Part shown: positions 31,740 to 42,053 of the stretch, in pieces
Numbering within the stretch: position 1 is the stretch's first letter
Layout of the letters: every line of letters starts with the position of its first letter
Assembly: GCA_034401795.1 (NCBI GenBank)
Contig: CM067366.1
Location: forward strand, 72,787,040 to 72,851,039
Direction: 5' to 3'
Source: Chaetoderma sp. LZ-2023a
Taxonomy: Eukaryota > Mollusca > Caudofoveata > Chaetodermatida > Chaetodermatidae
Length of the DNA: 64,000 nucleotides
Notes under the pieces: model-generated
The model's database searches: none
Told to the model about the DNA's origin: nothing
Seen by the model: only the letters and a program-made list of their open reading frames with translations
Program-made: the position numbers and the translations under genes

Positions 31740-32071
31740 AATCACATACAGATGTCATTTTGTAGACCAAGACAAGACTATTTTTGATGATTTACAACCG
31801 GAATGTCTGGCGTTGTTATTGAGACTAAATATTGGAGGTGCTGGTGGTGAATTTTAGTATACGCATACCCCCTCATGATTGAGACTGGCGTGGCCCTCAC
31901 CCCCTACACCCCCCTTTTAAATATTTACCACTGGAACGACTGGCTCGGTTATCGAGCCAGTTATTCCAGTGGAAAATTAAAAAAATATTGTATTTTCTTC
32001 GCCTGGAAATGGACATTCAACAAGACCATAGCAGAGGCCACTTTTGGCTGGCTTGACCATTAAAGAGTTAA
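31740..32071 (-). mobile_element. F1b copy interrupted by unrelated sequence
   Basis: Left arm remnant GTAGACCAAGACAAGACTATTTTTG to TTGTTATTGAGAC (31762-31825). About 85 bp of other sequence with a C-rich end follows, then TTTACCACTGGAACGACTGG and a full right half ending GACCATTAAAGAGTTAA. It may be one copy with an insertion or two fragments. Confidence 0.65.
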
Positions 32072-32634
32072 GCTTTTTGGAACAACTGGTGGTGGTTTCT
32101 TAAGACCAGTGGTTTTACAACCACCTGTATGAACCACCATCATTTTTACACAAAGAACAGTTGTCCATTATTGACATGTCAGTCTGTAGTTCTGATTGCC
32201 ATTCTCCCATTCCTTTGTCACATTTCAGCAATGGTCAAGAAGCTATAGGGCAAAGTAAACCTAGCTGGGCACTGAGCAGATGGGAGGAATGATTGGAGAG
32301 GGAGGTGGAGGTGAGGGTGTTAGCATGTGTTGGACAGGGAGAGATGGAGAAGTGTGTGTCTAGAAAGGAGAGGTGGAGAAGAGTGGGGGAGATGGGTTCT
32401 AGGCAGAACATTATGATAAACAAGTATTACATAACCATTATACAGATGAGTCAATATATGTTATTCAATATGACAGAATGTAAATGTTTGCTGAATTATA
32501 ATGAGATCAACAATTATAGGTCATGGCATATGTCTCGATTTTATGGTAACAATGGCTTATTTGACCTCTGTACATTGAGCAGAGGTCAATTGAGAGAGGT
32601 TGCAAGAAATGCATGTAATTTTACCCCTATAGAT
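32072..32634. other. Non-coding stretch with a G/A-rich tract
   Basis: GGAGAGGGAGGTGGAGGTGAGG-type purine tract at 32280-32400. The 126-codon frame over it starts in low-complexity sequence and is not recognised. Confidence 0.5.
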
Positions 32635-32838
32635 TATCATATCCTTATTCTTACACCTCACGAAAATTGGTAACCCGAGTTTATTTGTTATTTAATTTTA
32701 CCGCTTTCTTTGTAGCACAAAAAAGCATCATAGAAGTATAGCATTACTTATTAAAATGTTGTAGATATTGAAAACTTAATAGAGCATTTTTTAAAAGCCC
32801 ATAGTACATCTATGGGAGAGGGTAGAATCAAGATATAA
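32635..32838 (+). repeat. Dispersed unclassified repeat, copy 1
   Basis: Matches 34357-34590 in the same orientation: ATCCTTATTCTTAC, GCATCATAGA, ACTTATTAAAATGTTGTAG, CTATGGGAG..GGTAGAATCAAGATATA. Origin unknown. Confidence 0.75.
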
Positions 32839-33183
32839 GGTTTTCCTGAAAACTTAATGCATTGCTGTTTGTCCTGATGTAAACTGATGTGTCAGTTGAG
32901 TCGGGATGCTGAAGTGCTGTTTGTATGCTTTTTTGCTACACCAAATGTACCTAGTTGTCTGTGTACTTATACCATGTGGTACCTTTCTGTACCCGTTTGG
33001 ACATGTTCTATATACCCATGTTCTATATACCCGATTGTGGGGGTATGATTGATTGTTTGCCATCGTTGTATACATTGTTGGATGTATAGATATTCTAGAT
33101 GTACCCTGATGAGTGTGTTCATACACCTGGCTGTAGGCACCCATTTTATATGTAGGTCTGGTTTGCAGTGTCAATTAATTGGT
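32839..33183. other. Unique stretch with short internal repeats
   Basis: TGTTCTATATACCC occurs twice at 33005-33033. No gene seen; the 106-codon frame on the - strand is tyrosine/threonine-rich and unrecognised. Confidence 0.5.
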
Positions 33184-33414
33184 TTAACCCTTTAAACCTT
33201 AAATTTGTTAAAGAAAATTTAAATTTTCTCTCCATTTACAGACCAAGAAAAGACTGGGTTTTTTTTAATTTACCGATGGAATGACTGGCTCGGTTATCGA
33301 GGCAGGCATTCCAGTGGTAAATTTTCAAAAATAGTCTTCATATGGTCTGCAAATGGAGATTTCTCAATCCCACTGTAGAAGATGTTTTGGCCGATATGAG
33401 TGTTAAAGGGTTAA
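33184..33414 (-). mobile_element. F1a foldback MITE, full length
   Basis: Begins TTAACCCTTTAAACCTTAAATT and ends GAGTGTTAAAGGGTTAA. The left arm has a T-run where consensus has ATTTTTGAAA. Confidence 0.88.
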
Positions 33415-34356
33415 AAGACATATTTATTATTAAAGATGGCGGCGTGCCTATGTATATTTTACATAATGTCATCTTTATGTGTGTTGTTGATAAAAGGAGT
33501 GTGTCAGTAATAGTTCCGTTTTCTTTCTGTGAACTGTCCATTTTGTGATCCAGACTAATAATAATCATCTTTGTTTTTATAATTCTATAGCCGACTAGCG
33601 TTTCATGCCAAAGTTATGGCTATACTCATCACAGGACTGATACATTCTGTTACGAATGTGTCATGGAGACCCGCTATCATGAGTTGTGTAAATGCTATGA
33701 TAAGGTGATATCATGTGACTTCATGTATCAATGAAATTAGGTTTTCTTAATGCGTTAGTTGGATTCCAGTTTCTGACCTTTCGAAGTTTTCTAAAAAAAC
33801 ATCAGAGAATCTGGTCCTGAATCCTCTTCTCCCCATTCATTGGTTGGGATCGATCCATGTAGTTTAATGGAAGTACTTTGAATGCGGCTGCTTGTTGGTT
33901 GGGCGACATTGGTGTAGATGACGTTGGTGTAGATGACATCATACGTAGTGTGACGTAATTGTATGCATGGCATAATTTAGATTGTGTCACAACCATCACC
34001 ACAGGTAGCGAGGGTAGGTAACTCAGTTATCAATCATAAAGTTTTACTATCTCAGTAGTTAAATGGTTACTGATTATCCCGATTGGATACATACAGTGAA
34101 GTTGGTGAATCCAGAATTTGTCATGATCCTTGCAGGGTGTGGCTTCTGCACTATTATGATCATGGTGGAGTACTAATCTATGATCCTGTAATTTAAGGAG
34201 CTATGGTTTGGAAGATTAAATTGAATAGCGACTGGTGAGTCTTTTTCATTCTTAGAATCATGATATAGCCTATCATACTAATTATTTATATGAAATTTTA
34301 TGTTCACAAACAGAGCATCCTCTCCTGACTCTGTATTAAACAATTAAGATTTTAGG
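33415..34356. other. Unique stretch, nothing recognised
   Basis: GACGTTGGTGTAGATGA-like duplication at 33908-33938. No gene or family copy seen. Confidence 0.5.
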
Positions 34357-34590
34357 CTATTATCCTTATTCTTACTCTTCATGAAAAGTGGTAACGTTTA
34401 TTTCTTTTATTTAATTTTACTGCTTTCTTCATATGGTGGTAAAAGCATCATAGACGTATTGACATACTTATTAAAATGTTGTAGGCATTAAACACATTAT
34501 AGATAATTTTATTTATAGTGTTTTAACCAGATTTCGTGGCAATCCAAAATTCGATAGTAAACCTATGGGAGGGGTTAGAATCAAGATATA
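34357..34590 (+). repeat. Dispersed unclassified repeat, copy 2
   Basis: Longer than copy 1 by about 35 bp in the middle (TTTTAACCAGATTTCGTGGC region, 34521-34545). It ends just before the next F1 insertion. Confidence 0.75.
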
Positions 34591-34598
34591 GCTGGATT

Positions 34599-34741
34599 TT
34601 AACCCTTTAATAAAAAAATTTGGGCAAGAAAATCCAATCATCTACTTATTGACTTTGTGAAGTTACCACTGGAATGCCTGTCTTTATTATTGATACAGGC
34701 AATTCCAGTGGTACATTTGCAAAAATAATCTCTTCTCTAAG
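34599..34741 (-). mobile_element. F1b copy lacking its right end
   Basis: Begins TTAACCCTTTAATAAAAAAATT; arms CCACTGGAATGCCTG..CAGGCAATTCCAGTGG share the change ACTGG to GCCTG/CAGGC. Stops at TCTCTTCTCTAAG where another copy starts. Confidence 0.75.
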
Positions 34742-34982
34742 CCTTAAATTTATTCAAGAAAAGTTTAATTTTTTCAAACAAAATGTCAATTTACAGATCA
34801 AATTTTTTTTTTTAATTTTACCATTGGGATGACTGGCTCGGTTATCGAGCCAGTCATTTCAGTCGTAAATTTTCAAAAATAGTCTCTTGGTCTGCAAATG
34901 GGCATTTCTCAAGACCACTGTAGAAGCTGTTTTGGGCTGATATGAGTGAACAACTTGTTAATATGAGCCTGATAAGGGTTAA
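34741..34982 (-). mobile_element. F1a foldback MITE joined to the previous copy
   Basis: Starts CCTTAAATTTATTCAAG with the outer TTAACCC lost. The tip CTCGGTTATCGAGCCAG is clear. The right end reads TGAGTGAACAACTTGTTAATATG..GATAAGGGTTAA, an expanded terminus. Confidence 0.78.
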
Positions 34983-35705
34983 AATACCTACCTTTCTCCA
35001 TGCTCATGTATTAACCGCAATAGAATTGAATATTCACGAGTATGCTTCACTGTCCAGAAAAACAGTTTCAAATTTTTCTTTGAGGTGTACAGGTATTTTT
35101 GGAGATCAAATCACAAACACCTTTTTCTTATTAATGAACACATCCAGAGAAACAAAACTGTATAATATTGTTGTTCCATTATAATGATTAAGCTGTTGAA
35201 ACACTGGTCAGTTGACTATCTCTCAGAATGACTGACAGCTGACCGCTCACCTCAGCTGGCTAGTTAGTATTCCAAGCACACTTTGACCAGTACCAGTTAT
35301 TCTGGTCAATCAGTCAGGCGGTCAGTTAGTTAGTTTTCTTCCTTACACTTGACTACTGGTCACTATAGGATCTAAGCACTCACTATAACAACACTATTGC
35401 TGGTCAAGTGAAAATGGCCATTGTATCTGGAAGCAACTGGACAGAGGTGCTGCTGGCTGAATGAGTTTGGCACACTCCTGAGCCACTGGTCATCTTCACT
35501 GATTGGTCAGCCAGTCACATTGTGCACCAATCATGTACAAGATCTGTCAAAGAAAACAGAGAGAAGAGGATGTGAGATTGAGAGCACAGGTGTAAATGAT
35601 TAACAAACACTTTGATCTTCACACCTGCTCTGACAAAATCTTCTCATACAGATACAATCATTAAGACATCAAAATGGGAGATAAATAATTATTTGGACAA
35701 ATATA
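34983..35705. other. Unique stretch enriched in CTGGTCA/TGACCAG motifs
   Basis: Between 35200 and 35530, ACTGGTCA, TGACCAG and TGGTCAAT-type motifs recur on both strands at irregular spacing. No regular array and no gene. Confidence 0.45.
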
Positions 35706-35879
35706 TTAACTCTTTCACTAATGAAGATATCTCATTTTCAAGGCAACCATACAAAAGACTTTTGAATATTTTGAAATTAATTTGCTGTTGCTTCCAGTCA
35801 AATTAATTTCAAAATATTCAACAGAATGACTTTTATATCATAAAGAATTGTTTTCAGGCTTTGACAGTGAAAGGGTTAG
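35706..35879 (+). mobile_element. F4 foldback MITE
   Basis: Begins TTAACTCTTTCACTAATGAAG, ends TTGACAGTGAAAGGGTTAG (TTAA to TTAG). Core arms GAATATTTTGAAATTAATTTG and AAATTAATTTCAAAATATTC meet around CTGTTGCTTCCAG. Confidence 0.88.
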
Positions 35880-36098
35880 AATCAGTCTCCAGCTGAGCGA
35901 GTGTGATTGAAAGGTTAATTCTGAAAATGATGTATTTGATATCTCTAATTATACATATTTGGTCTTAAATCTATAATTTAGGGTTGTATAAATTTTTACT
36001 TCAAATATTTTCACTGAATATTAGCTCCGAGTTTCTTTTTTATTTATTATAAATTAGCCATGTTCATTCTGTATATTACACAGCTTACAGTTTGCTTC

Positions 36099-36352
36099 TT
36101 AGCCCTTTAACCTATTTGTTCAAGAAAATTTCAATTTTGTCATAGAAAATGTCCATTTGCAGACAATGAGAAGACTATTTTTGAAAATTTACCACTGGAA
36201 TGACTGGCTCAATAACTCAGCCAGTCATTCCAGCGGTAAATTTTCACAAATAGTCTTCTCTTTGTCTGCAAATGGACATTTCTCAAACCCGCTACACTCA
36301 CTCACTCACTCACACACTCAGTGAAGCCGCTTTTTGATGATATGAGTGTTTA
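36099..36352 (-). mobile_element. F1a foldback MITE with microsatellite insert
   Basis: Begins TTAGCCCTTTAACCTATTTG; arms near consensus. In the right flank a CACTCACTCACTCACT run (36297-36322) interrupts CCCGCTAC..GAAGCC. The right terminus is lost after GAGTGTTTA. Confidence 0.85.
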
Positions 36353-36799
36353 TTTTGACAAACCATGTCTAAAACTTATGGTGTTACTTCAGGCAGCAAC
36401 AGCTTTCACACAAATTGTTTACAAATATCCGGTGGATTTTTGTTTATAAATAAGTTTTGGTGACTTCCCCATTCACAAGTGTTTCTAGCATACATGGTCA
36501 GATGTATGCTGACTTGAAGGCTTTAGGAGAATCTTACCTTACAAAGTGAAGCCTTGTCAATAGTCCTGAGGACAGGTGGATTAGTAAGTAGAGTGTTAAA
36601 ATACCAATAACATGGTGGTGGTCACGGTTTGGGGTGGGGCGGGTGATGGCTACACTACCAGGTCAATGCAATTCACAGCATAATATAACTATCAATCACT
36701 CAACACAAACTGAACTTCTGTAGGCAGAACTGCAGGCAGGCACCTAATTGTCTTTACTGATACAGGTGCATCACACAATTTACCAAGCTGTCCATCTGG
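36353..36799. other. Non-coding stretch with a core-arm scrap
   Basis: CAGGCAGCAACAGCTTTCACAC near 36391 resembles an F3/F4 returning arm. Otherwise nothing recognised. Confidence 0.45.
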
Positions 36800-37140
36800 A
36801 TCACCATCCACTCGCCCTATGCCATACCATTGCATGATTACAGAGGTCAAAGTTCCGTGAAGACCCAATCCCACAATCATCTAAAGTGATTAGTCAAACC
36901 ACAGACACTTTGGTCCAGATGGAGGCTCTGAGAGACAGAAAATGACCAGGACCAATTTTTTTCTAACATAGACATCAACAATTTTATATATCTGTAGGTT
37001 ATACAATTTAGTGTACCTATAGACACTTGCTGCAGTTAAGCTCAGGTTGATTATTTTGAAACAATTTGACTGAAAATTGTTGATGTCTATGTTAGCCAAA
37101 AATTGGTCCTGGTCCTGGCATAGGGCGAGTGGATGGTGAT
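36800..37140. repeat. Foldback with a split left arm
   Basis: The right arm, 37076-37140, is continuous. Its reverse complement matches the left in two pieces: 36800-36824 (25/25 identical, ATCACCATCCACTCGCC..) and about 36945-36984 (near identical, ACCAGGACCAATTTTT..), with 120 bp between them. GATTATTTTGAAACAATTTG at 37049 is an F2 core arm inside the loop. Confidence 0.85.
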
Positions 37141-37677
37141 ATATAGTAGAAATGAAAGCATCTAAGCTCCAGGTGCCTTGATTTACCAAGATTATTGGAT
37201 TTCACACACACACACAGATATACATACACATGCACACACTCACAGACACACGTGTCAAGCTGACAACCAGCCCTGATTGAACCAAACAGTTAGAATCGAA
37301 CCATGCCACACAGAGTCTAATTACGCCGCTTTACTTCATCGGGGAGTTTTTTTACTTTTTTACGTGACTTCGATCACTGATGAAGGCTGAATATTTGTTC
37401 ATCATAAATGTGACTGTGTATCTGATTATCAGAAATGGAATAATTAATAGATGTCCTTGCTAGAATTACACTAACATATTTCACGGTGAATTACTCACCC
37501 TCCCAGCATAACACTATGTTTCAAAACATAGGTACATAGATATATCCTGACTTTAATCAATAATACAGATATATATGAATGAATAATTTTAAGACTTCTT
37601 CAATTCGGGTGCAATATTTTCAAAATTACTAAACATGACATGAGTATAATTATTACACTGTCTTGAATGGCTTTCAT
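37141..37677. other. Non-coding stretch with CA-rich simple sequence
   Basis: ACACACACACAGATATACATACAC-type repeat at 37203-37250. Nothing else recognised. Confidence 0.5.
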
Positions 37678-37906
37678 TGAACCCTTTAACCAACAAATTT
37701 GGTCAAGAAATTATCTTTTAGAAAATGTCTACATGCAAACCAAGATTATTTTTGAAAATTTCCCACTGGATTGACTCAGGCTCGGTTATCGAGCTATGGA
37801 TCCTAGTGGTAAATTTTCAAAAATCATCTCATGTTCTTCTGCAAATGGACATTTCTCAAGAGCATTGCTGAAGCTGTTTTTGACAGACCTGAGTGTTAAA
37901 TGGTTA
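37678..37906 (-). mobile_element. F1 foldback MITE
   Basis: Begins TTGAACCCTTTAACCAACAAATTTGG, ends GAGTGTTAAATGGTTAT; both TTAAs have decayed. The tip reads GGCTCGGTTATCGAGC. Confidence 0.82.
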
Positions 37907-38023
37907 TTTCATGCAATTCTGGAGGGTTTATTTAGTTTATTTAATCAGGAGCCTGGAAAACAAATCATCGTGTTGCTCATTAATTATTCAAGCTAAATGT
38001 AATGGAAATGTAAACATTCAACA

Positions 38024-38250
38024 CTAACCATTTTAATGGGTAAATCTGTCTAAGAAATTTAATTATTCTTAAAGAAAATGGCCATTTGCAGGCCAAGAGA
38101 AACCTATTTTTGAAAATTAACCTCTAGAATGACTGGCTTGATTATCGAGCCAGTCATTCTAATGGTTAATTTTTTTAAATTAGCTTCTCTTGGCCTAAAA
38201 TGGACATTCCACAGGACCACTATGTACAGAAGCCAGTCAAACCAGCTAAA
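38024..38250 (-). mobile_element. F1b foldback MITE, first of three joined copies
   Basis: CTAACCATTTTAATGGG start. AACCTCTAGAATG on the left and CATTCTAATGGTT on the right share the GG-to-AG change. Ends in CCAGTCAAACCAGC, where a reverse-oriented copy begins. Confidence 0.78.
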
Positions 38251-38413
38251 CAAAGACGGAACCAGTCTGTAGTGGTCTTGAGAAATTGCCACTTACAGGC
38301 CAAGAGGAGTGCTTTTTGAAATCTTACCACTGGAATGACTGGGCTCGATAATCAATCCAGTCTCGATAACCGAGCCGGTCGTTCCAGTGGTAAATTATCA
38401 AAAATAGGGTTAA
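38246..38413 (+). mobile_element. F1b copy, second of three joined copies, right part missing
   Basis: Starts CAGCTAAACAAAGACGG; arms around CTCGATAATCAATCCAGTCTCGATAACCGAG, a tip with an internal duplication. The right arm stops at AAAAATAGGGTTAA. Confidence 0.72.
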
Positions 38414-38593
38414 ATGATAACAATTGGTCAAGAAAATTTAAATTTTCAAGAAGACTATTTTTGAAAATTTATCACTAGAATGACTGGCATGGTTATTGTT
38501 TCTAAAATGGTTTTCTCTTGGTCTACAAATGGACAGTTCTGAAGACAACTGCAAAGGCCAGCTTTTGGCCAGCTTGTTGAGTTAAAAAGTTAA
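38410..38593 (-). mobile_element. F1b copy, third of three joined copies
   Basis: Starts at the shared TTAA with ATGATAACAATTGGTCAAG. The left arm lacks GTCCATTTGCAG; the tip is shortened. Ends TTGTTGAGTTAAAAAGTTAA. Confidence 0.72.
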
Positions 38594-38708
38594 TAACAGA
38601 CTGACTGACTCTCCTGGTTTTTGACAAATGAGTTTGTTTGTGATTAATCACCCCACCTGCCAACAGAGTGTCAGGTGTGGATGATCCGGAGCGCCCTCAT
38701 ATTCCTTA

Positions 38709-38972
38709 TTAACCCCTTGGCACTCAATATGGCAAAAAACCCAAAAAAAACCCAAAAAACCCCATCTTTTGCAATGGTATTGAGAAATGGTGATTCGGGA
38801 CATTTGCAGAATAAGTAAGCTTTTAAAAAAAAAATTTACTACTGGAATGACTGGCTGGATAACTGAGCCAGTCATTCCAGTGGTAAATTAAAAAAAAATC
38901 GTCTTCTTTTGGTCTGCAAATGGACACTTTTATGGCAAACTTCTTGAAGAAATTTGAGAGTCAAAGGGTTAG
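38709..38972 (+). mobile_element. F1a foldback MITE with A/C-rich expansion
   Basis: Begins TTAACCCCTTGGCACTCAATATGGC, then an inserted ACCCAAAAAAAACCCAAAA run, then near-consensus arms. Ends GAGAGTCAAAGGGTTAG. Confidence 0.85.
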
Positions 38973-39357
38973 GAATATTGAGTAAATATATGTGTTACTT
39001 GAAATATAATGAGCTAAATGAGAGATAAATGTAAAATATTACGCCCAGTGTGTATATAAAGTCAGAGATTCATGCAATAACGACATACATACATACACTC
39101 AACACGGAGAGACGGACCCAATATAACCACAGTAATGGCATGTGTACGTGTGCGAATGCATGCATGTTCCTGAACTTTACACACACTTGTAAGGGAAGCA
39201 AATTAAATTAGTTGGCAGGGTTATGCCCCTTTACTATGCAGAGTATGCCTTTCACAGGGGTAATTTTTATTCAGTTACTGTTAGTTTTGTGGGTGGGTGG
39301 GAGGGCGGGCAGGTGTGGGTGTGTGGCTAGGTGTGTGGCTGGGTCAGTAGGGGAGGG
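38973..39357. other. Non-coding stretch with simple sequence
   Basis: ACATACATACATACAC at 39082-39098 and GGGTGGGTGGGAGGGCGGGC at 39289-39310. Confidence 0.5.
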
Positions 39358-39418
39358 ATTTCAAAACTAGTCTTCTCCTGGTCTGCAACTGGATATTTCT
39401 CAAGACAACTACAGAAGT
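39358..39418 (-). mobile_element. F1 right-arm fragment copied from 41756-41816
   Basis: ATTTCAAAACTAGTCTTCTC through ACTACAGAAGT matches 41756-41816 with one difference over 61 bp, including variants seen in no other copy (ACTAGTC, CAACTGGATATTT). It is embedded in G-rich simple sequence with no other F1 parts. Confidence 0.85.
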
Positions 39419-39580
39419 GCGTGCGTGCGTGGGTGGGTGGATGGCTAGAGGATGGAAGGATGGAGGGGACTGGTTTGGTGAGTGATCGAGCGGGTGGGTG
39501 GGGATAGAGGGCATTGGATGGGTGAGTGAGTCACTGGGTGGGTGAGCGATCTAGTGAGTGAGCGAGTGAGTGAGTCAAAT
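39417..39580. repeat. GTGA/GGGTG-rich simple repeat
   Basis: GTGCGTGCGTGCGTGGGTGG, then GGTGAGTGAG and GAGTGAGCGAGTGAGTGAG. Open frames opposite are artefacts of the short repeat. Confidence 0.85.
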
Positions 39581-40041
39581 TTGAATATGTCTGCAATACT
39601 TATTTTAACATAGTGTTGCAGAGACAACAACAGTATTCTTTAAATCTACACCAAACCTCATTCCAGTGTACACAATGAGATGGTGCCAAAATCCTGATTA
39701 TATAGCAAAGACATGCCAGATATATGGAACAATGTGCAGATAAACACAACAAATATTCATAACACAAAAAATATGTTCTGCTTGTGCACGGGCAATTACT
39801 TTCTACATTCCATAAGCAATTACTTTGGGGCAAAGAAAACAGAGCTTTATAAATGGGGCTGAACTAATGGCCATCAGTGTATCTTGGAATCCTCCAGGAA
39901 TCTGTTGAAGATTTCACCAAACATATGCCTGAATCAATCATTATCAGGACGAATCTTTGATCATTCTGTTCCAGGTAAAATGAAAGGTGACATATTCTTA
40001 GATATTCTGAATTCTTCTGAATTCTAGCATATATGTCATTG
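39581..40041. other. Unique stretch, nothing recognised
   Basis: No repeat copy or gene recognised. Confidence 0.5.
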
Positions 40042-40284
40042 TTAAGCGCTTATTGGTCAAGATTAGTGAAGAACATAAAACCAATTGATTATTGAATGTC
40101 CATTTGCAGGCCAAGAGAATATTATCTTTTTAATTTTCCCAGCGCAATGACTGGCTCCTTCATCAAGCAAGTTATTCCAGCTTAAAACTTAAAACAATAG
40201 CCATCTCTTGTTCTGCAAATGGACATTTCTGAAGACCACTGCAGAGGCTGCTTTGGGCTAACTTGAGTGTTAATTTAGGGTTCA
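40042..40284 (-). mobile_element. F1b foldback MITE
   Basis: Begins TTAAGCGCTTATTGGTCAAG, ends GAGTGTTAATTTAGGGTTCA. Arms diverged: CCCAGCGCAATGACTGG against TTATTCCAGCTTAAA. Confidence 0.78.
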
Positions 40285-40378
40285 AGTAAATTCTTCGGAA
40301 GCCAGAATTTGTCTTAAATATCTCAATAGATTACTCTGAAATCCGCCCACCTCCCCCCTCCCACCCGTGAGGTCTTAT

Positions 40379-40494
40379 TTAACCCTTTAATGGTCAAGCC
40401 AGCCCAAACTGGCCTCTGTAGAGGTCTTGAGGAATGTCCATTTGCAGGCAAATATTTAGATTTTCTCCACCAAATCTGACCATTAAATGGTTAA
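40379..40494 (+). mobile_element. F1b copy with the whole hairpin core deleted
   Basis: Keeps TTAACCCTTTAATGGTCAAG, ATTTGCAGGC and then AAATCTGACCATTAAATGGTTAA. Both ends are good but the inner arms and tip are missing. Confidence 0.85.
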
Positions 40495-41608
40495 TGAAGT
40501 TTTGATGTAGCAAATTTTAAGCAGGTCCATGTCTAGCTAACTTGATGCAAATGCTTGAATTGGAAACAGATCTTATGTCAATCAGATGTTGAGGGGGGGG
40601 GGGGGGTGTTACAAATAATCTTGGACCATGGGGTGTTATCATATCACTTCTCCAATCCGTTCTCCCCACGAATTCTCTGTCTCAGTTCTAACCCTGGCCT
40701 AATTTTCATCGTTGTTTATTATCTTCTAGGGCTGTTACCTGAAGCAATGACTAAATACAAATAAATAATCATGAAGAGCGCCTGCGTATTGTTTAAAGTA
40801 GCAGAGACATTAGTTTACGTGGATATTAATGGTGTGATATTCCGTCAGTAAATCCAGACTCCAGGTTTACATGTGGAATAACGGTGTTGTTGTGGTAGAT
40901 GGTATATTGGAAGCAGACACGAGTCACACTGGCTTTCTTATGTGTGTATGAAGCTTAATATCGTACTTAACCTATTTGGTATTGTTTACTATAATATTCC
41001 AATATACCAATGTCCATGGGGTACATTTACATTTGAGGGGCTGATGTAGTACATTGTCTCTAAATAACTATCGGTATACCATATATCCTGAGGGGGGGGA
41101 TAACTACATTATCGGTATACCATATATCCTGAGGGGGGGGGGGGGGGGGAGAGGGGATAACTCCATTAGCTTTGCTGAGCTGCAGTGGCACAGTTTTTGC
41201 GTGAATGGTGATTTTTACCCTGCTAGGTTGATCCATATTGGTTCCATGGTGTGGAGCTGGGTGGATCCAGTGGCTTTCTTTTTGTCTCCTCCATTTGGTG
41301 GATTCTGAATCCTCTGGGCCAGAAGACAATACTTGTATTATACGAAAGCTCATTTTATTCCTGGTGTGATGACATTTGTTCAAATGTCTAGAGACTGGTG
41401 TGTCATAACTCTCCTTTTTTTAAAGGTTTGTGATGGATCGAAGGTGCTCCTGGATTCTAATTTTGAAAGAGTGTATGGTTTCTCCGACTGACTGTTTCTT
41501 GCCATACATATATCGTGGTTTTCTTAGTAATAACATCAGAATATCTTCAAGCTCTAAAATACCAGTGATTGACAGCTGCAGTGTTGCTATATAAAGTTAG
41601 AGAATTCC
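40495..41608. other. Non-coding stretch with G runs
   Basis: G runs at 40592-40606, 41091-41098 and 41133-41149. CGGTATACCATATATCCTGA occurs twice (41072, 41113), each followed by a G run. No gene accepted; both-strand frames at 41054-41383 read through the G runs. Confidence 0.5.
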
Positions 41609-41849
41609 TTAACTCCTTAACCCTAAAATTTGTTCAAGAGAATTTAAATTTTCTCACAGAAAATGTCCATTTCCAGACCAAGAGAAGACTATTCTTGAAA
41701 TTTTACCACTGGAATGACTGGCTCGGTTAACCGAGCCAGTCATTCAAGTGGTACAATTTCAAAACTAGTCTTCTCCTGGTCTGCAACTGGATATTTCTCA
41801 AGACGACTACAGAAGTCATCTTTGGTTGATATTAGGGTTAAAGGGTTAA
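41609..41849 (-). mobile_element. F1a foldback MITE, full length
   Basis: Begins TTAACTCCTTAACCCTAAAATT, ends TTAGGGTTAAAGGGTTAA. The tip CTCGGTTAACCGAG is a perfect palindrome. Carries the private right-arm variants also found at 39358. Confidence 0.9.
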
Positions 41850-42053
41850 TTAACTATTTAATGGTCAAGTCGGCCAAAACTGACCTCTGCAGCAGTCATG
41901 ATAAATGATCATTTGTGAGGCCAAAAGGAAACTTTGTTGGAGGATTTATCATTGGAATGATTGGTGTGGTAAATTTTCCAAAATAGTGTTGACCTGCAAA
42001 TGGACAGTAGAGATTTGGATTTTCTAGACCAATCTTGACATTTAAAGGGTTAA
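41850..42053 (+). mobile_element. F1b foldback MITE abutting the previous copy
   Basis: Begins TTAACTATTTAATGGTCAAG directly after the previous element's TTAA (TTAATTAA). Ends CTTGACATTTAAAGGGTTAA. The tip is reduced (ATGATTGGTGTGGTAAA). Confidence 0.85.

Noticed and set aside
32293-32673. 126-codon + strand frame
   Set aside because: Begins in a purine-rich simple tract and ends in the dispersed repeat; no domain seen.
33005-33035. Tandem TGTTCTATATACCC as a satellite
   Set aside because: Only two copies; too short to call an array.
41054-41383. Overlapping frames on both strands
   Set aside because: Both read through G runs (glycine or proline stretches). No family features.
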